From Pseudomonas sp. SST3 (GTDB lineage: Bacteria; Pseudomonadota; Gammaproteobacteria; Pseudomonadales; Pseudomonadaceae), in NCBI RefSeq assembly GCF_003325755.1, contig NZ_QORI02000069.1:1-5992 (forward strand): a stretch of 5,992 nucleotides of DNA, given 5' to 3'. Below, one piece after another: positions 1 to 5,992 of the stretch. The translations under genes were made by a program, and so were the position numbers. Within the stretch, counting starts at the first letter, position 1. Each line of letters opens with the position of its first letter. The notes beneath the pieces are model-generated. The model was not told where the DNA came from. It ran no database searches and saw nothing but the letters and a program-made list of their open reading frames with translations.

Positions 1-189
1 TGTCCCTTTATCTGTATCGATCTTTTTAACCGTACCGGTAGCTGTAGCGGTCTGCCCAGCTGCCTTTTGGTCCATCTGCATATCCATGCCTTTGTGATCC
101 ATCGGCATGCCTTCCATGGGCTTCTTGTCATCTGCAAACGCTGCAGGTACCAGGAGCAGTGAGGCGAAGGCAATGTTTGCGATTTTCAT
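1..189 (-). CDS. cusF: CusF-like periplasmic Cu(I)/Ag(I) metallochaperone, 3' end cut by window edge
   Basis: Sixty-three codons are visible from the ATG at 189 down to position 1, with no stop, so the C-terminal part lies outside the window. The start is supported by a GGAGAA ribosome site at 195-200. Residues 1-19 form a signal peptide (MK, hydrophobic core, cleavage after AFA), so the product is periplasmic. The mature N-terminus is a flexible, charged stretch with Met at 25, 28, 30, 35, 37 and 39 and His32, a likely soft-metal-binding tail. From about residue 49 the sequence TATGTVKKID matches the first strand of the CusF beta-barrel. The metal ligands of CusF (His36, Trp44, Met47, Met49 in mature E. 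coli numbering) would lie beyond the edge and cannot be checked. CusF proteins deliver Cu(I)/Ag(I) to the CusCBA pump, and the gene starts 2 bp after the cusA-like stop. The family call rests on signal peptide, Met-rich tail, partial domain and context; another small copper-binding protein with a CusF fold is the main alternative. Confidence 0.85.
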   Translation of the reverse strand, partial: MKIANIAFASLLLVPAAFADDKKPMEGMPMDHKGMDMQMDQKAAGQTATATGTVKKIDTDKGT

Positions 190-191
190 GG

Positions 192-3100
192 TTATTCTCC
201 AGCGTGGTTGGTTGCTTGTGTTGGGGTGACGCGAGACTGCTTGCGACGCATCAGGAGATACGCTGCAGGCAAGACGAACAAAGAGAGCAGGGGCGCGGTG
301 ATCATGCCGCCCACCATGGGAGCAGCAATCCGGCTCATGATTTCGCTGCCGGTTCCACTACCCCAAAGAATGGGCAGCAGGCCGGCGATGATGACCGCGA
401 CTGTCATTGCTTTGGGACGAACGCGCTGAACGGCGCCTTCTCGGATTGCATCGAGCAGCGCATGCTCATCCTTCGATCCAGCATCCAGGCGTTCGGTCCA
501 TGCGTTCTTGAGGTAGAGCAGCATAATTACGCCGAACTCGGCCGAAACCCCGGACAGGGCGATAAAGCCGACCCCGGTTGCCACTGACAGGTCATAGTCC
601 AGCAGGTAGATGAACCAAACTCCGCCCGTCAGCGCGAAAGGAAGGGTGGCCATGATCAGCAGCGCCTCGCCGAGCCGAGCGAAGATTAGATACAGCAGTA
701 CGAAGATGATCACCAAGGTAGCCGGTACTACGAGCTTCAGCTTAGCGTTGGCGCGCTCCATAAACTCGAACTGGCCGGAGTAGCTGATGCTCATGCCGGA
801 CTCGAGCTTTACCTCGTCGTCGACTTTAGCTCGGATCTCTTTCACCACCGTGGCCATGTCGCGGCCGCGCACATCGACATAGACCCAGCCGGTCAAACGC
901 GCATTTTCGCTCTTCAACATCGGCGGTCCTTCGGTGACCTTAACGGTTGCCACCGTCCCCAGCGTGATCTGGCTGCCCTGTGGGGTATAGATCGGGAGGT
1001 TGCGCAAGTCACTCAGCGAGTCCCGCCATTCGCGTGGATAGCGCAGGCTGATCGGATAGCGTGCCAGGCCTTCGACCGTCTCGCCGATGGTCGCGCCGCC
1101 GATGGCCCCGGAGACGATGGCTTGCACGCCTGCGATGTTCAAGCCATAGCGCGCGGCGGCGGCTCGATCGATATCGACATCGATATAGCGCCCGCCTGTC
1201 ATCCGCTCCGCTAGCGCCGAGCTGACCCCAGGCACCGTTTTGGCGATCCTTTCCACGGCCTGAGTAGTCTTGTCGATTTGAGCCAGATCGGTGCCGTACA
1301 CCTTGACCCCGATGGGGCTCTTGATGCCGGTGGCGAGCATATCGATGCGATTGCGGATGGGCGGTATCCACAGGTTGGCCAGGCCCGGCACCTGCACTGC
1401 CTGGTCCAGCTCCTTCACCAGTTGTTCTGGTGTCATGCCGGGGCGCCACTGGTCCCTTGGCTTGAACTGGATGGTGGTCTCGAACATGGTCAGTGGCGCC
1501 GGATCCGTCGCGGTGTCGGCCCGACCGGCCTTGCCGAACACATGGGCGACTTCAGGCACGGTCTTGATCAGGCGGTCGGTCTGCTGCAGCAGCTGTGATG
1601 CCTTTTGTGCCGAAAGTCCCGGCAGCGCGGTGGGCATATAGAGCAGGTCGCCTTCATCCAGCGGCGGCAGAAACTCCCCCCCCAGGCGAGCAACAGGCCA
1701 GAGGCCGGTGAGAAATACCAGCACAGCCACCAGCAGGGTCGCCTTTGGCCAACGCAACACCGCATCCAAGGCTGGCTGGTAGACCCAAATCAGCCCCCGG
1801 TTGATCGGGTTGCGGTGTTCATCCGGGATTTTTCCTCGAATCCAATAACCCATAAGCACCGGCACCAGTGTCACCGAAAGCCCGGCGGCCGCCGCCATGG
1901 CATAGGTCTTGGTGAATGCCAGCGGACCGAACAGGCGTCCTTCCTGAGCCTCCAGCGTAAACACCGGGATGAACGACAGGGTGATGATCAGCAGGCTGAA
2001 GAACAGCGCCGGACCGACCTCTACCGCAGCATCGGTAATCACCCGCCAATGCGCTTCGCCTTTCAGAGCCTTGTCCGGATGTTTCTTATGCCACGCCTCG
2101 ATGTGCTTGTGAGCGTTCTCAATCATCACGATCGCGGCATCGACCATTGCGCCAATGGCGATGGCGATCCCACCCAGGGACATGATGTTGGCGTTGACCC
2201 CCTGCCGCTGCATGATGATGAACGCAATCAGAATGCCCGCCGGCAGCGAGACGATCGCCACCAGGGACGAGCGCAGGTGCCAGAGGAACAGCGCGCAGAC
2301 CAGAGCGACGACGATGAATTCCTCGATCAGCTTGTGGCTGAGGTTCTCCACCGCACTATCGATCAGCTTGCTGCGGTCATAGGTGGTGACGACTTCAACC
2401 CCTTCCGGCAGGCTTTTCTTTAGCTCCTCCAGTTTGGTTTGAACAGCGGCGATGGTTTCACGCGCATTCTTGCCGCTACGCAGGATCACCACCCCGCCGA
2501 CCACTTCACCTTCGCCATCGAGCTCAGCAATGCCGCGACGCATCTCTGGACCGAGCTGAATATGGGCGACATCACCGAGCGTCACCGGCACCCCGCCTGC
2601 ATCCAGGCGCAATGGAATGGCCCGGAAGTCCTTAAGCGTCTGTAGATAGCCAGATGCACGAACCATGAATTCGGTCTCTGCAAGTTCCAGCACACTGCCG
2701 CCGGTTTCCTGGTTGGCCTCCTCGACAGCCTTGGTTATTTGCTGCTGGGTCACGCCAGCGCTGGCCATGCGGACAGGGTCGAGTACGATCTGGTACTGCT
2801 TGACCATCCCGCCAATGGGCGCCACCTCTGCCACGTTAGGGAGTGTCTTCAGCTCGTAGCGTAGGAACCAGTCTTGTAACGAGCGCAGCTGGGACAGGTC
2901 GTGCTTGCCGGTACGATCGACCAAAGCATATTGGTAGATCCAACCCACCCCCGTCGCATCAGGACCCAGTGCAGGCTTGGCCGCTGCGGGCAGCCGGCTC
3001 TGCACCTGACTCAGATATTCGAGTACACGCGAGCGAGCCCAGTACAGATCCGTGCCGTCTTCGAAAAGCACGTACACATAGCTGTCGCCGAAGAACGAGT

Positions 3101-3353
3101 AGCCGCGAACCGTCTTCGCACCGGGCACCGAGAGCATGGTGGTCGTCAGCGGATAGGTGACCTGATTCTCGACGATTTGCGGTGCCTGCCCCGGATACGG
3201 CGTGCGGATAATGACCTGCACGTCGGAGAGGTCCGGCAACGCATCGACCGCAGTATTCTTGACCGACCAGACGCCCCAGGCGACAGCGAACAGGGTCGCG
3301 AGCAATACCAGAAACCGGTTGGCTACTGACCATCGGATCATGGCTGCGATCAT
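192..3353 (-). CDS. cusA: CusA/SilA-type heavy-metal RND efflux pump (Cu(I)/Ag(I))
   Basis: This is a full-length 1053-residue inner-membrane RND transporter, close to the 1047 residues of E. coli CusA. The RND layout is visible: a first membrane helix near residues 12-31, a large periplasmic porter/docking loop, helices from about 342 to 505, a helix near 538-556, a second periplasmic loop, and helices from about 873 to 1035. The three-Met site of CusA is present at M573 (LLYM), M623 (PLTMFET) and M672 (RIDML). Proton-relay residues are D405 (GAMVD), E939 (GVSAEF) and K981 (VRPKAM; K984 in E. coli). The relay pairs M391/M1006, M403/M486 and M410/M501 are conserved, but in the periplasmic pair M271 is kept while residue 755 is Thr. 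These features favour Cu(I)/Ag(I) over divalent cations (CzcA). The start at 3353 has a GGAGG site 6 nt upstream and overlaps the cusB stop as ATGA; Met5 is a less likely start. The last codons carry the ribosome site for the cusF-like gene. A G8 tract lies at codons 557-560. SilA is an equally valid name. Confidence 0.96.
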   Translation of the reverse strand: MIAAMIRWSVANRFLVLLATLFAVAWGVWSVKNTAVDALPDLSDVQVIIRTPYPGQAPQIVENQVTYPLTTTMLSVPGAKTVRGYSFFGDSYVYVLFEDGTDLYWARSRVLEYLSQVQSRLPAAAKPALGPDATGVGWIYQYALVDRTGKHDLSQLRSLQDWFLRYELKTLPNVAEVAPIGGMVKQYQIVLDPVRMASAGVTQQQITKAVEEANQETGGSVLELAETEFMVRASGYLQTLKDFRAIPLRLDAGGVPVTLGDVAHIQLGPEMRRGIAELDGEGEVVGGVVILRSGKNARETIAAVQTKLEELKKSLPEGVEVVTTYDRSKLIDSAVENLSHKLIEEFIVVALVCALFLWHLRSSLVAIVSLPAGILIAFIIMQRQGVNANIMSLGGIAIAIGAMVDAAIVMIENAHKHIEAWHKKHPDKALKGEAHWRVITDAAVEVGPALFFSLLIITLSFIPVFTLEAQEGRLFGPLAFTKTYAMAAAAGLSVTLVPVLMGYWIRGKIPDEHRNPINRGLIWVYQPALDAVLRWPKATLLVAVLVFLTGLWPVARLGGEFLPPLDEGDLLYMPTALPGLSAQKASQLLQQTDRLIKTVPEVAHVFGKAGRADTATDPAPLTMFETTIQFKPRDQWRPGMTPEQLVKELDQAVQVPGLANLWIPPIRNRIDMLATGIKSPIGVKVYGTDLAQIDKTTQAVERIAKTVPGVSSALAERMTGGRYIDVDIDRAAAARYGLNIAGVQAIVSGAIGGATIGETVEGLARYPISLRYPREWRDSLSDLRNLPIYTPQGSQITLGTVATVKVTEGPPMLKSENARLTGWVYVDVRGRDMATVVKEIRAKVDDEVKLESGMSISYSGQFEFMERANAKLKLVVPATLVIIFVLLYLIFARLGEALLIMATLPFALTGGVWFIYLLDYDLSVATGVGFIALSGVSAEFGVIMLLYLKNAWTERLDAGSKDEHALLDAIREGAVQRVRPKAMTVAVIIAGLLPILWGSGTGSEIMSRIAAPMVGGMITAPLLSLFVLPAAYLLMRRKQSRVTPTQATNHAGE
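195..200 (-). promoter_or_regulatory. Ribosome binding site of the cusF-like gene, inside the end of cusA
   Basis: GGAGAA on the minus strand lies 5 nt before the ATG at 189 (7 nt counted from GGAG). It is made of the last two sense codons of the pump gene (Gly-Glu), followed by the TAA at 194-192. This fixes the cusF-like start and suggests that its translation is coupled to cusA. Confidence 0.75.
1676..1683 (-). repeat. G8 homopolymer tract inside cusA
   Basis: Eight consecutive G on the coding strand span the CTG-GGG-GGG-GAG codons of residues 557-560 (Leu-Gly-Gly-Glu), just after the helix near residues 538-556 and before the three-Met site begins at M573. The reading frame is intact here. 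A one-base slip would truncate the pump in its middle. Whether it varies in nature is unknown. Confidence 0.6.
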
Positions 3354-4801
3354 TGCGAGCCTCCGGTTTTCTCGATGCGTTCGATGATCAGCCCCTCGTC
3401 GCTTTCACGCACGCCGACCCGGACCCGGTCATCCGTATCCAGGCCTACCATGAGCGATGGGTCAGCAATGGGGAAGGACATGGTCATGCCGGGCATGTTG
3501 AGAGTCTTGAAGGGGCCGTGTGACAGGCCGACCATGCCATCGTCCAGGCTGACAATCGTGCCTTCGGCTTCATGTAGAGCGGGTTCCGCCGAGGATGCCG
3601 GCTGCTCCAAGGGCTGCGCGGTAAGTCCACGAAGACTTGCCTCGGAATCGAGCAGGAACTGGCCGGACGCCACGACCTTCTGGCCAGCTTCCAACCCTTC
3701 GAGCACTTCGGTTTTCTCATCGAACTCGCGGCCGGTGCGGATTGCGACAGGGCGATAACGGCCTTCTTCCTCAGCCAGCATGACCAAAGCGCGCTTACCA
3801 GTACGGATTACGGCTTCGGTCGGTATTACGAGCGCATTGTCAACGTTGCGGTTCAACGTCACTTCGGCGGTCATGCCGGGACGAAGCCGCCGCTTTGGGT
3901 TAGGGAGCTCAACACGGACACGAACCGTGCGGCTGTCCAGATTGGCCTGTGGCAGTACAGCCTGGATTTTGCCTTCCAGTGTCTCGCCGGCAAAAGCGGG
4001 CAAGCGTGCTGTTACTGACTGGCCCTGGGCTAGATTGGAAACCTGCGCCTCAGGTACCGCGACCTCCAACCAGACATTGTCCAGCCCATTGATGCGAGCA
4101 AGAGACGCGCCGGCCGATACAGTCATGCCCTCGCGGACGTCGAGACTATTTAATACGCCGCCGATCGGACTGGTTACGGTCCAGACCGGGCGCGCTTTAC
4201 CGGTTCGTTCCAGCTGCGTAATGACCTCTGGCGGCATGCCAGCCAGACGTAGACGCTGCCGAGCAGCGGACAGCAGCTGGGGTTGGCCGATGCCCTTCAG
4301 GGCCAAGTATTCTTCCTGTGCCGCTGCCCACTCTGGAACGAGTAGATCGGCTAGCGGCGCTCCTTTTTCAATGACGTCCTCCGGTGCTCGGTCGTAAACG
4401 CGCTCGACGAAGCCACCGGCACGCGCCTGCACAATCGCCACATCTCGCTCGTCGAACATCAATGCGCCTGTCGCGTCGAGCGATTGGCTAATCGATTCAC
4501 GCGTTGCGGTCGCCAGGCGCATGCCGAGGTTCTGCATCACGCTCGCGTCAATGCTCATCGATGCCCCGTTGCCACCCTCATCGGCATAGCGCGGAACAAG
4601 GTCCATATCCATGAAAGGTGATTTGCCTGGTTCATCGAACTTCTGCTGGGGATACATCGGGTCGTACCAATAGAGCACTTCCTTCCCTTCTTCTTCAGAT
4701 GTTTGTGCGAAGGCTGCGGCAGGTAACATGACTACGGCGGTAGCACCAATCATCATAGGGAGGCTGAGTACGAGGGCCAGCCGCTTGAGTTGGAAAATCA
4801 T
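3350..4801 (-). CDS. cusB: CusB/SilB-type periplasmic adaptor with C-terminal CusF-like domain
   Basis: This 483-residue membrane-fusion protein links the inner-membrane pump to the outer-membrane channel. A signal peptide covers residues 1-32 (cleavage after AFA). Residues 42-72 form a heavy-metal-binding segment (WYDPMYP, then [10 protein letters not shown]) with M49, M64 and M66, the three Met ligands known in E. coli CusB. Lipoyl-like halves lie at about 126-157 and 206-237, flanking a short helical hairpin; a beta-barrel spans about 243-316 (ending [11 protein letters not shown]), and the membrane-proximal domain runs to about 397. An Ala/Ser/Pro/Glu linker (about 398-409) leads to a CusF-like domain at 410-480 with H428, M439 and M441 in the CusF spacing but Met436 where CusF has Trp44. 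E. coli CusB (about 407 residues) lacks this domain; SilB of Cupriavidus metallidurans has one. The ATG overlaps the stop of the upstream channel gene (ATGA) with GGAG 10 nt upstream, and its own TGA overlaps the cusA start. Substrate Cu(I)/Ag(I) is inferred from the Met ligands and operon. Confidence 0.95.
   Translation of the reverse strand: MIFQLKRLALVLSLPMMIGATAVVMLPAAAFAQTSEEEGKEVLYWYDPMYPQQKFDEPGKSPFMDMDLVPRYADEGGNGASMSIDASVMQNLGMRLATATRESISQSLDATGALMFDERDVAIVQARAGGFVERVYDRAPEDVIEKGAPLADLLVPEWAAAQEEYLALKGIGQPQLLSAARQRLRLAGMPPEVITQLERTGKARPVWTVTSPIGGVLNSLDVREGMTVSAGASLARINGLDNVWLEVAVPEAQVSNLAQGQSVTARLPAFAGETLEGKIQAVLPQANLDSRTVRVRVELPNPKRRLRPGMTAEVTLNRNVDNALVIPTEAVIRTGKRALVMLAEEEGRYRPVAIRTGREFDEKTEVLEGLEAGQKVVASGQFLLDSEASLRGLTAQPLEQPASSAEPALHEAEGTIVSLDDGMVGLSHGPFKTLNMPGMTMSFPIADPSLMVGLDTDDRVRVGVRESDEGLIIERIEKTGGSQ
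3360..3364 (-). promoter_or_regulatory. Ribosome binding site of cusA, inside the end of cusB
   Basis: A strong GGAGG lies 6 nt before the ATG at 3353. It falls in the Gly480-Gly481 codons of the adaptor gene. Its spacing supports the ATG at 3353 over the in-frame ATG four codons later (Met5), which would sit about 18 nt from the site. Confidence 0.8.
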
Positions 4802-5992
4802 CGTTGGGTATCTCCAAAAGCGAAATGCAGGCGGGCGTTAATCAGCGCTCGGTCACGGGCCGTGTCGATGCGGCGCAGGCGGGTCTCGACGAGCTGGCGA
4901 CGCGCATCGACCACAGCGATCAATTCGCCCTTTCCCGCGCGGTAATCAGCCATGGCAAGCCGGACCTTTTCGTCCGCGAGCGGCAGTAGGGTTTCCTCGA
5001 GCCGAGTGAGTGCTCGGTCCAGACGCTGATACTCAGCTAGGTCGGTGCTCAGCTCCTGGTTATGCATGCGTAACGTTGCTTGGCGCTGAGCCTCGATCTG
5101 CGCAAGCCGAGCACGCTCAGCTGCGATCTTTGGGTCCTGCCGCGAGCCGGTGAACAACGGCAGGTCGAAGCTGACGCTGAGGTTCACCATGTCGCCGTAC
5201 TCCCGCCCACGACGCAGGTAGTCGACGCCCCAACTCCAGTCCGGTGTTTTCTCAGCGATGGCTTGGCGAACCTTCGCTTCCGCTTCAAGCGACATTGGAT
5301 CGAAGGCGAGCAAAGCCGGGTGACGGTTCAGGTTGTGCTGGTAATGGCTAATGTCGGCAAGCCATTGCGGCCAGTCGCCCATAAGCGGTTGGTCTGCGGA
5401 CTCGCCTATCCAGCGGCGTAGGTCGGCCCGCGCAACAAGCTGGTTGCGCAGCAGTTCATCCTCTTGTTCAGCAAGCAATGCAGCCTCTTGCTTCGGAAGT
5501 ACGCTGTCTGCCGCTAGCCCACCGCCGCCGGCAATGCGCGCCTGAACTGCCCGGGAGAAGAGCTGGTTTTCACTGTACAGCTGCTTGAAAAGGCTTAGCT
5601 TCCGCTCAACCGCGAAACCAGCGATCCATGCTTCGGCGGTCTCCTGGCGCACGCTGAGACGTTCAATGGTTTGCTGGACGTCAGCGAGCGCAACACCTGC
5701 CTGCGCGGCCTCGACACGGGCGCGCCTTTTTGCTCGGTTTGGGACCTCTTGCATGACCCCAACCATTTGCATGGTCATGGCCTCTTGGCCCATTTGCCAG
5801 CGTGCGTCACCCTCAATGGGTACGTTTTGCAGCCCAAGCTTAAGTTTAGGGTCTGGAAGCTCGCCGGCAGGGATTGCAGCGCTGCGTGCGGCTTGAAGGC
5901 TGGCGGCCTGTGCATCCAGCGAAGGCGCTTCTTGCTCGGCCAAGCTCAGGGCTTGTTCCAAGGTCAAAGCCGACGCGATCCCTGGAAACGAG
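4798..5992 (-). CDS. cusC: CusC-like TolC-family outer-membrane channel, 5' end cut by window edge
   Basis: The frame is open from the window edge to a TGA at 4800-4798, giving 397 visible residues. A TTG at 5967 could be read as a start, but the frame continues upstream as SFPGIASA, which looks like the end of a signal peptide (cleavage after ASA, before LTLEQAL). The true start is therefore probably some 20 codons outside. The protein has the outer-membrane efflux pattern: an N-terminal helix with LTLEQALSLAEQ, a strand LKLGLQNVP, long Ala/Gln/Arg-rich coiled-coil helices in two repeats, a second strand set near VNLSVSFDLPLF, and the typical C-terminal YRAGKGELIAVVDARRQLVE region. It forms the trimeric exit duct of the efflux complex. 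No Cys is visible, so it is probably not a lipoprotein, unlike E. coli CusC. Five Met lie within 14 residues at 5752-5793. It is the most upstream gene seen and overlaps the adaptor gene by 4 bp. Assignment to Cus rather than Czc rests mainly on the neighbours. Confidence 0.9.
   Translation of the reverse strand, partial: SFPGIASALTLEQALSLAEQEAPSLDAQAASLQAARSAAIPAGELPDPKLKLGLQNVPIEGDARWQMGQEAMTMQMVGVMQEVPNRAKRRARVEAAQAGVALADVQQTIERLSVRQETAEAWIAGFAVERKLSLFKQLYSENQLFSRAVQARIAGGGGLAADSVLPKQEAALLAEQEDELLRNQLVARADLRRWIGESADQPLMGDWPQWLADISHYQHNLNRHPALLAFDPMSLEAEAKVRQAIAEKTPDWSWGVDYLRRGREYGDMVNLSVSFDLPLFTGSRQDPKIAAERARLAQIEAQRQATLRMHNQELSTDLAEYQRLDRALTRLEETLLPLADEKVRLAMADYRAGKGELIAVVDARRQLVETRLRRIDTARDRALINARLHFAFGDTQR
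4812..4815 (-). promoter_or_regulatory. Ribosome binding site of cusB, inside the end of cusC
   Basis: GGAG on the minus strand lies 10 nt before the ATG at 4801, within the last codons of the channel gene. The spacing is slightly long. Together with the ATGA overlap it suggests initiation coupled to termination of the upstream gene. Confidence 0.6.

Noticed and set aside
159..587. A 142-codon plus-strand frame that opens with a signal-like, Cys-containing segment
   Set aside because: It covers the 3' end of cusA and the start of the cusF-like gene on the opposite strand; its beginning is merely the complement of those genes and the rest has no fold-like pattern.
1009..1449. A 146-codon minus-strand frame inside cusA
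   Set aside because: It is an out-of-frame reading of the pump gene, which is intact in its own frame with all key residues. There is no sign of a frameshift that would make this frame meaningful.
1605..2423. A 272-codon open frame on the plus strand
   Set aside because: It lies wholly antisense to the highly conserved cusA-like gene, is rich in Gln/Arg/His/Asp in a pattern typical of a mirror frame of GC-rich coding DNA, and shows no recognisable domain.
192..3353. Assignment as CzcA (Zn/Co/Cd pump)
   Set aside because: The three-Met site (M573, M623, M672) and most Met relay residues of CusA are present, and the adaptor has the CusB Met site and a CusF-like domain.
3780..4397. A 205-codon open frame on the plus strand
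   Set aside because: It is antisense to the cusB-like gene; its Ser/Arg/Thr-rich composition is that of a shadow frame and no motif or convincing domain is seen.
5965..5967. TTG as the start codon of the channel gene
   Set aside because: The frame continues upstream to the window edge with a plausible signal-peptide end (GIASA), and a start here would give an outer-membrane protein without a signal peptide.

Overview
The window is a stretch of one minus-strand operon for a periplasmic copper/silver (monovalent cation) efflux machine of the Cus/Sil type. In transcription order, from high to low coordinates, it holds an outer-membrane channel (cusC-like, 5' end outside the window), a periplasmic adaptor (cusB-like), an inner-membrane heavy-metal RND pump (cusA-like) and a small periplasmic metallochaperone (cusF-like, 3' end outside the window). 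There is essentially no non-coding DNA: the first two junctions are 4-bp ATGA stop/start overlaps, and the third is a 2-bp gap. No promoter, terminator, tRNA, rRNA, mobile element or CRISPR array is visible. The operon promoter must lie beyond 5992 and any terminator before position 1.

The fairly high GC content, the protein sequences, the short TolC-family channel and the C-B-A-F order suggest a gammaproteobacterium of the Pseudomonas/Stutzerimonas type. This is inferred from memory of such operons and is not proven. Nothing in the window shows whether the locus is chromosomal, plasmid-borne or on an island.

The expected division of labour is as follows. The CusF-like protein collects Cu(I)/Ag(I) in the periplasm. 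The adaptor accepts the metal at its N-terminal Met site and perhaps at its own C-terminal CusF-like domain. The proton-driven CusA pump passes the ion along methionines, and the TolC-type channel releases it outside. The pump keeps the three-Met binding site and the proton-relay residues of E. coli CusA at nearly identical numbering, which makes a Cu(I)/Ag(I) rather than a Zn/Co/Cd (CzcA) assignment strong.

I do not see a new biological system. The points worth a second look are variations on a known one: a chaperone domain present both fused to CusB and as a free gene, a Trp-to-Met change in the fused domain's metal site, loss of one partner of a CusA methionine pair (M755 to T), Met clusters in CusF and CusC, and an 8-bp G run inside cusA.
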